This document shows positions 22,890 through 33,744 of a DNA stretch of 64,000 nt, piece by piece. The notes below the pieces were generated by a model. The model was not told the DNA's origin. It saw only the letters and a list, made by a program, of their open reading frames with translations, and did not search any database. The stretch covers positions 31,115,023 to 31,179,022 of the forward strand of contig CM062291.1 in NCBI GenBank assembly GCA_031216915.1, read 5' to 3'. Positions within the stretch are counted from its first letter, which is position 1. The number at the start of each line of letters is the position of its first letter. The DNA is from Pictodentalium vernedei. Taxonomy: Eukaryota; Mollusca; Scaphopoda; Dentaliida; Dentaliidae. A program made the translations under genes and the position numbers.

Positions 22890-23141
22890 CAAGCCAGAAA
22901 ATAAGCAGACTGTCATCTGCAAAATGAGGTCCCCAGAGGGTGAATTTAGTGATGCTACCCTGCACAGCAGGGTAGCATCACTAAATTTACCCTCAGCGAA
23001 CCTCAATCTGAATCAGGGTCTCAAAATTAAACAGAAAGATGTACCCAGAGGATAAATTTGCCACTCTATGGGATAGCATCATTAAATTTACCCTCTGGGG
23101 ACCTCATTTTGTAAATGTCAGTCTGCTTATTTTCAGGCCTG
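22890..23141 (+). mobile_element. hAT MITE, copy 2 (252 bp)
   Basis: CAAGCCAGAAAATAAGCAG to TTATTTTCAGGCCTG, flanked by CTCATAAG and CTTATAAG. Hairpin GTGATGCTACCCTG/CAGGGTAGCATCAC near the left end. Confidence 0.9.
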
Positions 23142-23194
23142 CTTATAAGTGTAATAATGTTCACTGTTCAGTTATTGGGATTTTTGTTTTTTAG

Positions 23195-23260
23195 GAGGAT
23201 TATATTTCGGAATTACAGGAAAAATTAAGAAGGCTAAGAATCAAAATATCCAGAGCCAAT
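23195..23260 (+). CDS. Coiled-coil (centriolin-like?) gene, exon 2 recognised
   Basis: TTTTTTAG acceptor and GTAAGT donor enclose 66 bp in phase 0-0, encoding 22 residues, EDYISELQEKLRRLRIKIS then RAN. Hydrophobic residues at heptad spacing and alternating charges mark the start of a coiled coil, directly continuing CNVPEHHDL of the previous exon 12.3 kb upstream. It lies 53 bp downstream of a hAT MITE. An acidic segment followed by a short amphipathic helix fits centrosomal coiled-coil proteins. I suspect centriolin but cannot confirm it. Confidence 0.78.
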
Positions 23261-23341
23261 GTAAGTGTAAATTAAGTTTAATTAAATTAAAAATGTGTTT
23301 CTCAGGCCCTCCCGCATGGTCCTTTTGTCAGCCACATGCTT

Positions 23342-23690
23342 CCTTATAACCAATGCAAACTTAAAAAAATAAAAATTAAATGGTTTATGTCTGATATTTT
23401 ACCCAAGTTAATACAATTGATGAATTTGTCCCTTGAGTGCAACAAGGCTTTCCAATGCTTTAGCATTGCATAGCCTTCTTGCACTCAAGGGACGAAATAC
23501 ACCACCACCCATGCTATTCTGTAGATTATGAGGCCTAAAACATAAAACAAACCAGGAACATGAACTTTTGGTGGTAAAGAAATAATTACAAAAATAAAAT
23601 AAAAAACCACCCCCCACATGTAATTTTTCAAAAATGCATGTTTGGCCACAAAACCACGTGAAGCCAAACACATGAAATGGTATCACTGAA
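23342..23690 (+). mobile_element. Hairpin repeat family F, copy 2
   Basis: Hairpin 23428-23493 (GTCCCTTGAGTGCAA arms) and the same conserved 3' tract as copy 1. The overlapping minus-strand frames are repeat-derived and recur at 63500. Confidence 0.85.
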
Positions 23691-23859
23691 AGCAATAACA
23701 AAATCACTTTTTATCACTGAAACTGACGATGAGGGAACATATCTTTGCTAAAATGTGAGATATATTCTTCCTCTGTGCAGAACCAAGGAGAAGAGGTGTG
23801 TTCATCCTTTCTGTAAAATCAAGGTTTGCTGACATTTCATCCCAATCAGTCAATACCGT

Positions 23860-25602
23860 TACCTTTTGAGGTTTAGAATCAAGTTTGTTCAAGAGAAGTT
23901 TGCCGGGCATTATTTGTCATCGTTATGGGAGGGGCAAAAACTTTGGCCACGCCCAAAATTTCTATTTTCAGAACTGTGAGGTCGATTTGAACCAAATTTG
24001 ATATGAGATGATAATGGGTCATAAGTAGTTGATTGATGCAAAAAAAAATTTTCTCATTGCCCCGTGGGAACCTCGGGAGCTAAAAATAGAAAAAACCTTA
24101 AAACTGCCATATCTCCAAAACTACACGGCACAGAGAATTCTTATTTTGTATAAAGCTTACTTTTATCCAGTAGAATAGAATGGTTAAAAAAATCCCTATC
24201 GGTTTGATCACAAGGTACTTTTTTCAGGACTTTGAAAAAGTGCTGAGTCAGCACTTTTTAACACTGTAGGCAATGGGAAAAAGATTAAAAAATCTTCTTC
24301 TCCAGATCCAGCAGGCAGAATCTTTTAATATTTGGTATGCAACATTGTGGGGTGGATCTGATTCAAGTTTGTTCAAATCAGCCCCCTAGATTCATATTTG
24401 GGCTCACTGTAGAATCTCGAATTCGAACTTAGTGCATTTCAGGCAAATTTCTTCAAAAATCTTCTTCTCCAGAACCAGCAGGAAGAATCTTTTCATATTT
24501 GGTGTGCAACATTGTGGGGTGGATCTGATTCAAGTTTGTTCAAATCGGCCCCCTGGATTCATATTTGGGCTTACTATAGAAGCTCGAATTCGAACTTAGT
24601 GCATTTCAGGCAAATTTCTTAAAAATTCTTCTCCAGATCCAGCAGGCAGAATCTTTAGATATTTGGTATGCAACACTGTGGGGTGGATCTGATTCAAGTT
24701 TGTTCAAATCGCCCCCTGGGTTTATATTTGGGCTCAGTATAGGAGCCCAAATTTGAACTTAGTGCATTTCAGGCAAATTTCTTTGAAAATCTTCTTCTCA
24801 AGATCCAGCAGGCAGAATCTTTTGATATTGTGTATGCACCATGCTTAGGGGAGTGAGATTCAAGTTTGTTCAAGCCAAGTCCCTGGGTTCATATTTGGGC
24901 TCACTGTGGTAGCCCGAATTATAACTTAGTTCAAAATGAGGAATTTTCTTTAAAAATCTTCAGATCCAGCAGTCGGAATGTTTTGATATTTGGTATGCAA
25001 CATCCTTAGAGGGGTGAGATTCAAGTTTGTTTAAGCCATGTCCCTAGGTCCATATTTGGACTCACTGTGGGAGTCCGAATGATAACTTAGTTCAAAATGA
25101 GGAATTTTCTTTAAAAAACTTCTTCAGATCCAGCATTGGGAATGTTTTGATATTTGGTATGCAGCATCCTTAGGGGGGTGAGATTCAAGTTTGTTCAAGC
25201 CATGTCCCTAGGTCCATATTTGGACTCAACTGTGTGAGCTCGAATTGTAACTTAGTTCAAAATGAGGAATTTTCTTTAAAAATCTTCTTCTTTAGATCCA
25301 GCAATCGGAATGCTTTGATATTTGGTGTGCAGCATCCTTAGGGGGTAAGATTCAAGTTTGTTAAAGCCAAGTCCCTGGGTTCATATATGGGCTTCCTTTG
25401 GGAGCCCAAATTATAACTTAGTTCAATATGAGGAATATTCTTTAAAAATCTTTTTTTAGATCCACTGGTCAGAATCTTTGGATATTTGGTATAAGCTTTT
25501 CTTAGAAGGAGCAGATGCAATTTGTTGAAATCAATTCTCTGGGTTGATATTTAGGCTACCTTGTCAGGTGAACGCCCTCAGGCCCCTTGGGGGCCTCTTG
25601 TT
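23860..25602 (+). mobile_element. Helentron/pearl-like element, family A copy 3 (5'-truncated)
   Basis: Starts within the family A head (AAGTTTGTTCAAGAGAAGTT), continues through GTTATGGGAGGGGCAAAAA and GCACTTTTTAACACTGTAGG, then about nine tandem units. It ends TTGTCAGGTGAACGC, with the stem AGGCCCCTTGGGGGCCT and CTTGTTT. The left hairpin end is missing. Confidence 0.8.
24290..25555 (+). repeat. 161-167-bp tandem array in family A copy 3
   Basis: Anchors at 24388, 24555, 24718, 24885, 25046, 25210, 25377 and 25541. Length varies in the second half, and units there diverge toward GTGAGATTCAAGTTTGTT, so two unit types lie in order. Confidence 0.9.
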
Positions 25603-26084
25603 TAATTATTTTTTTTATTTGTTCCACTTTAAAGTAAAAAAAAAATTATTATTTCATTGCCCTACTGCCCCTATAGTTATGATTGTTTTTTTCTTTGTTA
25701 TCACTTGCAAAACATGTTGTACACGCTCATCCGAGTTGTCACTGCCTCAGTTCATCTGATGCAATTAAATTGAGTGTTCAAGGGCACAAAATATACAAAT
25801 GAAAACACAGATAATTTGTTTCACTTTTTTATTTTTTATTTCATCAAATGTATTCACCCTCTCATAAATAACAATCCACTGCATATTGTAGGTCCTTCTT
25901 GAACATATGCAGATCTTAAACTGTAAATCAGGATAAGAAAATGGGTACAGAATCAATAAGAAATAAAAATAGGTTCCCTGATAGCTCTTAAATAGATACC
26001 CAAAAGTAGGTTCTGTGGGGTTCCCAGACATCAAATACACAGAACCTGTTTTAAGGTTCCGAGAATTTCTGAAATCTGCATGTC
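25603..26084. other. Unannotated stretch
   Basis: AT-rich. A minus-strand 91-codon frame (25765-26040) has no recognisable motif and no repeat partner; not called. Confidence 0.4.
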
Positions 26085-26119
26085 TGACAAAACCATATCA
26101 TGTGACCCCTAACTGGAAC

Positions 26120-26520
26120 GAGCTCTGTTTTACTGGTAAAATAGAACCCAGTAATCAATGTTTTGGGTGGAAGTCCTCTAAAATGGTTAACAATTGACTG
26201 GACTTTACTTTATATCAGTGTACATTCTGCTGAAATATGTGACCTTAACCCTTTACCCAACACAGACGATTTAAAAATTTATTATTTTAAATATCATTTT
26301 TTAAATTTTTTCAAAAAAATTCAACAAAACCATATCATGTGACCCCTCTTTGGAACGAGCTTGACAAGCTCATTCCAAAGAGGGGTCACATGATATGGTT
26401 TTGTTGAAATTTTTCGAAAAATAATATTTTTTCAGCTGCTGAATTTGCATATTACGCGGGCGGATACGGGCGATTCGTTGGGTAAAGGGTTAAACACTAA
26501 TAAATAAATAAATAAATAAA
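26120..26520 (+). mobile_element. SINE-like family J, copy 3, with alpha MITE in its tail
   Basis: TTTTACTGGTAAAATAGAACC and GGAAGTCCTCTAAAATGG match copy 1. The tail GAAATATGTGACCTTAA is interrupted by a MITE at its TTAA and resumes TTAAACACTAATAAATAAAT. A partial alpha MITE arm abuts at 26085-26120. Confidence 0.7.
26245..26493. mobile_element. Foldback MITE, TTAA family alpha (intact)
   Basis: TTAACCCTTTACCCAACACA to GTTGGGTAAAGGGTTAA. The core arms CATATCATGTGACCCCTCTT and complement are perfect, including a CTTTGG/CCAAAG variant not seen in most copies. Confidence 0.92.
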
Positions 26521-26570
26521 GGCCTTCTCATCTGAGAATCACTGTAAATCAGTTGCTGGTTGTACTTCAA

Positions 26571-26571
<1 letters not shown>

Positions 26572-26618
<47 letters not shown>
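26572..26618. repeat. (ATT)n microsatellite
   Basis: About 15 uninterrupted ATT units. Confidence 0.95.
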
Positions 26619-26751
26619 GTTATTCATAAATATTTACAAACAGAGATAGCTGACCATCCACAAGCATGCAACAATGAAATGAGGGAGGATCAATAATACT
26701 TTAAACCTACAACCCTATAGTCACTGTGAGCTCTACAGGGCTGAAGGATGA

Positions 26752-26987
26752 TTAACTCTTAACCCACTCAGTATTTTCAAGATATTTGTCATCAAATCTA
26801 GTCATGGCTGCTTTGAAGCAGCCATGACTAGATATGATGAAAAATTAATCTAAATATAACACATGTTGAACAAAATCGATTCAATTTATAGGCAGAAAAT
26901 ATGATTAAATATGCCCAAATTATTTCAATGATAAGAATAACCCTGTGCCTCCTCAGGAATATTTGCCAGCAGCATTCAAAGAGTTAA
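26752..26987 (+). mobile_element. TTAA hairpin family G, copy 3
   Basis: TTAACTCTTAACC to AAAGAGTTAA, with the hairpin CTAGTCATGGCTGCTT. Confidence 0.85.
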
Positions 26988-26991
26988 ATTT

Positions 26992-27345
26992 TAACTGAAT
27001 ATCCGGTCCTCGGTTCGAATCCCACCTGCGGCAACCGCGTTGTGTCCTTGGGCAAGACACTTCACCCCGATTGCCTACATGGGGGCACGATGACGCTGTG
27101 TACTGAGGCGTACTGCACGTCGATGGTGCGCATGTCTTCAACCAATCTAACCCTGCCTGTGCTGCGGTGCAGAGTTCAGAGTTACGATGTTGGAGAGCTG
27201 ACAGCTGCTCGTCGTTGCTCGGTGGTTCTCTCCGGGTACTCCGGCTTCCTCCACCCGTAAAACTGTCACGGTCACGATTAGCCGTTGTGCATAAGTATGT
27301 GACCTTAAACACCAATAAATAAATAATAATAATAACTGAATATCC
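26992..27345 (+). mobile_element. 5'-truncated tRNA-derived SINE with 13-bp target duplication
   Basis: TAACTGAATATCC at 26992-27004 and again at 27333-27345. The insert begins at the B-box region GGTCCTCGGTTCGAATCC, so the A-box half is missing. It carries the fullest body: GTTGTGTCCTTGGGCAAGAC, TGGTTCTCTCCGGGTACTCC, AAAACTGTCACGGTCACG, and the tail CTTAAACACCAATAAATAAA. Frames on both strands are SINE sequence. Confidence 0.93.
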
Positions 27346-27969
27346 CCACAAATAGAAATTGGACTGGTCTATTTCCCTGTCAACACAAGTGGATAAGGTG
27401 ATATCATACAGGTACTCAGGGGTTGGGGGAATAAAAAGAATGAGGAATTTGAGCCTGCAACTACCCATGGTGTCCACATTTTTGACACATTGTCTTGATA
27501 ACTGCATGGTAATTTTTTTATCATCAAATAATTTTCATGTCAGACAAGTTTGTACTCTCTCCTGGTTACAACTTTTGAGGTCATGAAACATTTACAAGTA
27601 TTCTTTTCTTCTATTTAAATTGTTTCATATTCTAAATGGTTGATTTTCCCAAAATTAAAACTTCGTTCAACCATTTGTTGCAGATTTCTGAGGAACTATC
27701 TGAGGTAGTATTTGAAAAATTTAAATTGTGAATTATACTGTTGTGTTAAGTATTTTGTCTTGTGTGTTTTGACTTCTTTGTATATTGTACACATAATAAA
27801 CATATTAATTTCATGTTTTGTCTACAACACAAATCTTCACTGACAGCACTGTGTTTTTTGTGAGTTTTTTATGATCATTATCAATAGGCACAAATTATAC
27901 TAATTATAACACTTCAAAAGATATTATCTGATTTGTCTTGGTTTTCGGATGAGATAGTCTCCCCAAGCT
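27346..27969. other. Unannotated stretch
   Basis: No exon or repeat recognised in intron 2 here. Confidence 0.5.
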
Positions 27970-27977
27970 GCGCCTTC

Positions 27978-28230
27978 CAAGCCAGAAAATAAGCAGACTA
28001 TCATCTGCAAAATGAGGTCCCCAGAGGGTGAATTTGGTGATGCTACCCTGCATAGCAGGGTAGCATCACTAAATTTACCCTCTGTGAACTTCAGTCTGAA
28101 TCAGGGTCTCAAACATAATCAGAAAGAGGTACCCAGAGGATAAACTGGCCCACTGTATGGGATATCATCAGCAAAATTGCCCTCTGGGAACTTCATTCTG
28201 CAAATGACAGATTGCTTATATTCCGGCTTG
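27978..28230 (+). mobile_element. hAT MITE, copy 3 (253 bp)
   Basis: CAAGCCAGAAAATAAGCAG to TATATTCCGGCTTG, flanked by GCGCCTTC and GCTCCCTC (two mismatches). Confidence 0.88.
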
Positions 28231-28245
28231 GCTCCCTCACTTCTA

Positions 28246-28426
28246 TTCTGTGAAGCAGCCATGATTAGATTTGTTGAAACATTCAAGAAAATTTAATGCT
28301 AGAAATCAATGGTCAAAAAGTTGATTCACTTTGGTTAAATGGGCCTAAATTATACTGATTTTAGTTGAAAGAGAATTCATGTCTTGGGCAAGAATATCCA
28401 TCCAACAGCAGCATGGAAGGAGTTAA
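28246..28426 (+). mobile_element. TTAA hairpin family G, copy 4 (left part missing)
   Basis: Begins in the right hairpin arm GAAGCAGCCATGATTAGATT and ends GGAAGGAGTTAA. Confidence 0.75.
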
Positions 28427-28831
28427 TGATACTCCTTATTTCCCTGTTCTCTTTTTCCGTAATGGGCCTAGTAACCCTCATCGATATATCCTCCCTCATG
28501 TTACCCCTTGTCAGGCCTTTACGTTTGACTAAATTGGGCACACTGCAAATAAGGACTCACCGTATTGTGGCCAATGGGGGGCAAATAAGAATTCACCGTA
28601 TTGTGGCCAATTGGGGGAGAATGGTATTTTGGCCTTCTCTATATCTGTTTCATGTACTTTACAGATTTTTCCCTTTAGAATCATAGTTTACAACCTCTTG
28701 TTACAGGTTTTTACCATTATTGTTGGTCTTTTTCCTTGAGCTAAAGATTCCTTAGTTTTCTGGTGTCAAGTCGAAATCCAATTCAAACTGAATTATGCAT
28801 GACATTTAATAGGATATGCTGCAAATGTGAA
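28427..28831. other. Mostly unannotated; short tandem duplication
   Basis: 28550-28615 holds two copies of a 33-bp unit (TCACCGTATTGTGGCCAAT). Otherwise nothing recognised. Confidence 0.55.
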
Positions 28832-29634
28832 TACAGTGGAGCCCACTTAATTGGATATCTCTTAACTGAATAACCCTGTTAATTGAATACAATTTCCCAC
28901 ACAAAACCATTTATCATACCTCCAGTACAGATTTGACCTGTCAATTGAATACAGGTTATAGAGTTAACTCCTGTTAATTGAATAAAAAACCTTGTAACCT
29001 GTCGAGAAATTACCCTGACTCTCCCCAGTTTTCCTTTGTTTATTGACTTATTTGGCCTCAGTACATCCAATACAGCCATTTAATCTATTATATCTTGTTT
29101 GACAGAGCTCTTGGAGCTCTGTCAAACAAGATCTAATAGAATAAATGCTAAGTTTATCTCTATTCATTTATTGGTGTTTTAAGGTCGCATACTTATGCAG
29201 AATGACTAATCGTGACCGTGACAGTTTTATGGGTGGAGGAAGCTGGAGTACCTGGAGAGAACCACTGAACATCGACGTGCAGCTGTCAACTCCTCAACAT
29301 TCTAACTCTGTTCAAACTCCGCTCAAGCAGGGTTACAGTGGTTGAAAATATGTGCACAGTCGACGTGCAGTACGCCTTAGTACACAGCATCATCGTGCCC
29401 CCATGCAGACAACCGGGATAAAGTGCCTTGCCCAAGGACGCGGGTCGTCCCGGATAGGGATCGAACTCGGGACCTCTAGCACAGAAGTCCAACAGTCTAC
29501 CACTGAACCACTGCGCTCCCAGTTTAACTCTATAATACAGGAAAGTGACACAATCCTCTGTATATTGAAAACTCCTGTTAATTGAATAATTTTCATTGGC
29601 AAAGTTGCCATTCAGTTAACAGGGTTCGACTGTA
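28832..29634 (+). mobile_element. Pogo/mariner-like palindromic MITE, copy 1, carrying a SINE
   Basis: TACAGTGGAGCCC at the left and GGGTTCGACTGTA at the right, flanked by TA. TTAATTGAATA motifs repeat through both flanks; the central palindrome is ATCTTGTTTGACAGAGCTC and complement (29093-29135). CAGTGGARCCC ends and TA target fit IS630-Tc1-mariner/pogo elements. A SINE is inserted at 29164-29520. Confidence 0.82.
29151..29533 (-). mobile_element. tRNA-derived SINE inside the pogo-like MITE
   Basis: Reverse orientation. 13-bp duplications AGTTTATCTCTAT (29151-29163) and AGTTTAACTCTAT (29521-29533). It reads tail, body and, at 29460-29520, the tRNA-like head (complement of GGTTCAGTGGTAGACTG). 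Frames on both strands here are SINE-derived. Confidence 0.92.
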
Positions 29635-30270
29635 TTGTATTTTGTACAGTATTACATGTAATCAAGATTATTTCCAGATTTTATACCTGTGTTCTTTCAA
29701 TGATCTTTGCAGGTGCTGTTGTTCAGCTTCAGTTTTTACAATTTATTAACAGAGTTTCACTGTATATTAGATCTCATGCTTTGAGTACATACTCATACAG
29801 AGTTCACCAGTGAAAAGCAGTCTGCATCAAGAGGGTCATATCATTTTCGATGCGGTTGACACATTACTATTCACTTCCAAACACTTTGGTTTTTTTAACT
29901 CTTTCAACACGAGAGACCACTTTACCGGTCCAGGAACACGATACGTCATAATTTCATTAAGTAGGATGGCTACTAAGTGAACGTGTGTGATAGAACAATT
30001 AATATCTTCAACGTGCAGCCTGAAAATATTAATTTCTCTACCCCCAAATAATGGATATGGACTTCCAATTTCTGTCATTCAAAGGATTAACCTTATTTAT
30101 CTGTAGCATTGTTTGAATCAATAATTTACATTGTGTGCATCTGGGAAACTTGACTAAACTACATGCCCTTGTCCACTTATCTTTCGTTTCCTCTCCCCAT
30201 TTTCACATCATGCTTCTGCCGAATCTTATTTTGTATTCTGTTGGACTGAGTAATCAAAGCAAAAAAGACT
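29635..30270. other. Unannotated stretch
   Basis: No convincing coding or repeat feature. Confidence 0.5.
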
Positions 30271-30271
30271 G

Positions 30272-30500
30272 GTTCCAGGCTACCACAGCATTGAATCCCT
30301 TACAGAATTTTCCTGGAGCTGTAGGTGGACTATTTAAAGGCTAGTCTGGTTCCAAAACATAACATCATCAAATCCCTTACAGAAATTGCCTGGGGATTTG
30401 AGATGGACTATTTAATTAAAGGCTAGACTGGTTCCAGGCTTTAAATGTATCAAATCTCCAGTGGAATTTGCTTGGGGACACTTGAGGTGCACTATTTAAT
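30272..30500 (+). repeat. Three imperfect tandem units of about 75-85 bp
   Basis: GACTGGTTCCAGGCT, AATCCCTTACAGAA and GGACTATTTAA recur in order three times with divergence. Confidence 0.75.
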
Positions 30501-30521
30501 TAACCCTTTACCCAAGGGTTA
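30499..30521. repeat. Minimal TTAACCC...GGGTTAA palindrome
   Basis: TTAACCCTTTACCCAAGGGTTAA-like 23-bp unit with both MITE ends and no interior. Probably an internal deletion of a TTAA MITE. Confidence 0.6.
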
Positions 30522-30559
30522 AAGGCCTATTTCTAACTTTGATAACTTTTTTCTGCAAC

Positions 30560-31030
30560 AGATCAAGTGGCCCAACATGCTGTCAGCCAGACTCACTGGC
30601 TAGATTCTAACTACCTTGGCAGTTGTTTCTAAGCAAGTCCACGCTGTCATTTTGTAAGCGGTCACATGATGGGCCATTATAAATATACTGCTTTCACTAA
30701 AAATCATATACCGGTAAGGCAGTTTATAAGTTCAAGTACATTATTAACCCTTAAACCTTAAGGGTCTAGAGATTTTTATACATTTTCCCTATACATTGAA
30801 AGTTGACCTCCTGTGGCTTTGCAGTGGTTTCTAGTCAAGTCTTGGCTGCCTATAGAGGCAGCCAAGACTTGCCAAGAAACAACTGACAAGGTACTTAGAA
30901 AACAAGTTTTGAGCTTACCCAAACAATGCATGTTGTGGCACAAGTTCCTTTGCATTAAAGTTATCAAAGTCGGAATTAGGCCCTCAAGGGGTAACTCTTT
31001 GCATACTGTATCAAATTTTTTTATTTTAAT
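30560..31030. repeat. Hairpin family K, copy 1
   Basis: Perfect hairpin 30836-30871 (CAAGTCTTGGCTGCC and complement) followed by AAACAACTGACAAGGTACTT and ACCCAAACAATGCATGTTG. Related copies at 57750-57900 and, weakly, 63280-63340; a diverged relative at 30570-30640. Confidence 0.7.
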
Positions 31031-31039
31031 CATTTATTT

Positions 31040-31216
31040 TTAAAAAGATTATAATAAAACTATATCATGTGCCGTCTCATTAGAATGAGCTCGTTCCAGT
31101 CAGGGGGCCACATGATCTGGTTTTGTTAAAAGTTATTGAAAACTAATATATTTTCAATTGCTCAAATTATAAATTACGAGGGTGGATGTGACCGATTCGT
31201 TAGGTAAAGTGTTAAA
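31040..31216. mobile_element. TTAA alpha MITE, left part missing
   Basis: Right end GATTCGTTAGGTAAAGTGTTAA and degraded arms around 31075-31105. Confidence 0.7.
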
Positions 31217-31244
31217 ACTAACATCCAGGTAATAAATATCCATG

Positions 31245-31674
31245 TACAGTGGAGCCCATTTAACTCTGTATATCCCTGTTAATTGAATATAATTTCCCAA
31301 CACAAAACCATTTACCATACCTCCAGTACAAATTTGACCTGTTAATTGAATATAGGTTATTGAGTAAACTCCTGTTAATTGAATAAAAAATATAGTAACA
31401 TGTTGAGAAATTACCCTGACTCTCCCCAGTTTTCCTTTGGTTATAGACCTATTTGTCCTCAGTACATCCAATACAGGCATTTAATCTATTATATCTTGTT
31501 TGACAGAGCTCAAGGAGCTCTGTCAAACAAGATATAATAGAATAAATGCTATGTTTATCTCTAGAATACGGGAAAGTGACACAATCCCTGTTAGTTGAAT
31601 ACTCCTGTTAATTGAATAATTTTCTTTGGCAAATTGGCTATTCAATTAACAGGGTTCCACTGTACTATGGATGT
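31245..31674 (+). mobile_element. Pogo/mariner-like palindromic MITE, copy 2 (uninterrupted, 430 bp)
   Basis: TACAGTGGAGCCC to GGGTTCCACTGTA. Central palindrome at about 31490-31540 has arms TATATCTTGTTTGACAGAGC and complement. Best copy for defining the family. Confidence 0.88.
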
Positions 31675-32077
31675 TGTCCTGTCTCCTACCCTTAAATATT
31701 ATTTGAGGATAACTTTGTAATTCTAATCGTCATTTTCCCCAAAGTAAGCCAGTTGAGGTTGAAGGTTATACTTTGCACGTGAATGTGGAACATGCAACAA
31801 ACAGGAAACAACAGTGCAAGCTCTTGTCACTTGCATGTCTGAAGTAACTGGCATTATTGTTGTTATTTGTTCAGCACTTTTGCCAGTCAGAAGATGCACT
31901 GCATACTGATAAAGTGACGGAATAGTTGGCAGGAAGACAGCCAATCTGGCTATGTCATCTGCTTGTAGTATAAATTTTGTGATGCTTTTAAGTTCTTGTT
32001 TTGTAAATTCACTGTGTGTCTATTGTAATCTATGTAACATTTTGTTAGTGTAATGAGTGTATAATTACTATACAGTA
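31675..32077. other. Unannotated stretch
   Basis: A minus-strand 73-codon frame (31723-31944) lacks motifs; not called. Confidence 0.4.
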
Positions 32078-32260
32078 AAACCTGTCTTCAGAGACCACTG
32101 TCTTGAAAGACCACTGTGGCCACGTACTGATTGGTTTCACTCTGTAATGGACCTGTCATGAGAGACCACATATCTTGAGAGACCACCTGTCCTGAGAGAC
32201 CACAAAACTGTGGCAAAAACTGTTTTTCACCTGTTTGGAGAGACTGGAAAATCAATTTTT
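32078..32260 (+). mobile_element. Possible pogo/Tigger-like 5' end fragment
   Basis: TACAGTAAAACCTGTCTTCA resembles a TA + CAGTAAAACC terminus, followed by four or more GAGACCACNTGTC repeats. No right end found. Confidence 0.5.
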
Positions 32261-32682
32261 GACAACTTCAGGTACTAAAATCAATAAACAGGTTGACGGT
32301 TAGTTTTTTTTGGTGGTCTGAATTTGTTATTCAAAAATTTGTTTTATTAAAAATTATTGGAGAATGCCTGTTTGCACTTCAATAATTTGGAATAAAACAA
32401 AATTATACAAACAAAATATATATGTTTAACTAAAGAGGAAAACATGAGCAAGGAAAAAGATGGTTTTTGTTCTGGTACCCTCATTGTAACTCAGCCAGTT
32501 AAGATTAATGCAGTGTGTACAGAAATCAATAGTTCAAAAATGTAACCAGGACATCGGCCAATTGTGAAGTTTTTCAGTTTATGTACTTTTATCTATAATT
32601 TATTATACAATGCCTTTGTACTTGTAATAAAACTAATTAAAATAAAACAATTATAAAAAAAATTATTTATAATAATTATCGC
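32261..32682. other. Unannotated AT-rich stretch
   Basis: Nothing recognised. Confidence 0.5.
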
Positions 32683-32907
32683 CTGCATGCCCACGTAATA
32701 TGCAAATTCAGCAGTTGAAAAAATATTATTTTTAAAAAAATTACAACAAACTTCAACAAAACAATATCATGTGACCCCTCGTTGGAACGAGCTCATTCCA
32801 ATGAGGGGTCACATGATATGGTTTTGTTCAAATTTTTTTGAGAAATTTAAAAAAATGTTATTTAAAATAATAAATTTTGATATTGTCTGTGTTGGGTAAA
32901 GGGTTAA
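32683..32907. mobile_element. TTAA alpha MITE (left end degraded)
   Basis: Core arms CATATCATGTGACCCCTC with a short loop; right end GTTGGGTAAAGGGTTAA. Its final TTAA is also the first TTAA of the next element. Confidence 0.85.
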
Positions 32908-33137
32908 CTCTTTACCTAACAGCATTTTTAAAAAATAAATTGAATTTCACATTTTTCGAAAACAAATTTCACAATTTTTAAATAAAACAGTACGAATATG
33001 CATATCATTAGCCGGTTCTAATGATTTCTATATTTGTATGGTTTTATTAAGAAACTTCACAGAAATATTTTAGGCTGTTGTATCTTAATCTGGTTAATTT
33101 TCTGGCCATTTTGTCACTATGTTAGGTAAAGGGTTAA
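32904..33137. mobile_element. TTAA gamma MITE
   Basis: TTAACTCTTTACCTAACAG to TGTTAGGTAAAGGGTTAA, with weak gamma arms around TATCATTAGCCGGTTC. Confidence 0.85.
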
Positions 33138-33744
33138 TATAATTGGCATTTTCAGAAGAGCTAGAAACATTAATTTGATCCTGTATACCTCACTCCTCAG
33201 GGTTAATGGTTTACTTTTATGAAATTCTGACATAGTAAACAGATATTTTTCTATGATCTTCTCTCACTATTGTATGTAAACTGTTGATATTACTTGATAC
33301 ATTCAAGCAAAAATATTTGTTCTTACAATTAAATGAATGCTTGGACAATTAAGTTCAAAGATAGAGTACTTGAGAGTTGAATAATGGGCTCTAAAAATAT
33401 GATTTACAAAGAGCAGGTTTGGAGTATCTGGAACAGCTAACTGAAAGATAGCTGTGGATTTTTTTGGTTTTACTATTGCGTATGAATTATCTCCTATCTA
33501 TAAGTGTTGACCTGGGCAAACTTCCCTTAGGGATGTATGTACATTTGTTTCTAGTCTTTCTTCGATGAAAGATTTCTTGTGGGTGGGTGGGATATTTTGT
33601 ACAAAGAAAGTAATGGGTACTGGCATGTTTTAATATTGGTACCTTGACATAGATTGACAGTCAGACTCAAGTAATTTGTTGCTGCATGAGAACTTTATGA
33701 AAGGCAGATTATGTCTTTGATGATGACTTCTGGCAGTATATTAA
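33138..33744. other. Unannotated stretch
   Basis: Nothing recognised. Confidence 0.5.

Noticed and set aside
23408-23707. Similar open frames at 23408-23707, 63500-63709 and 63772-63984 suggesting a protein family
   Set aside because: They follow the family F repeat and its hairpin; the similarity is nucleotide repeat identity.
26953-27507. 184-codon minus-strand open frame
   Set aside because: Mostly SINE body bounded by a target duplication; no independent support.
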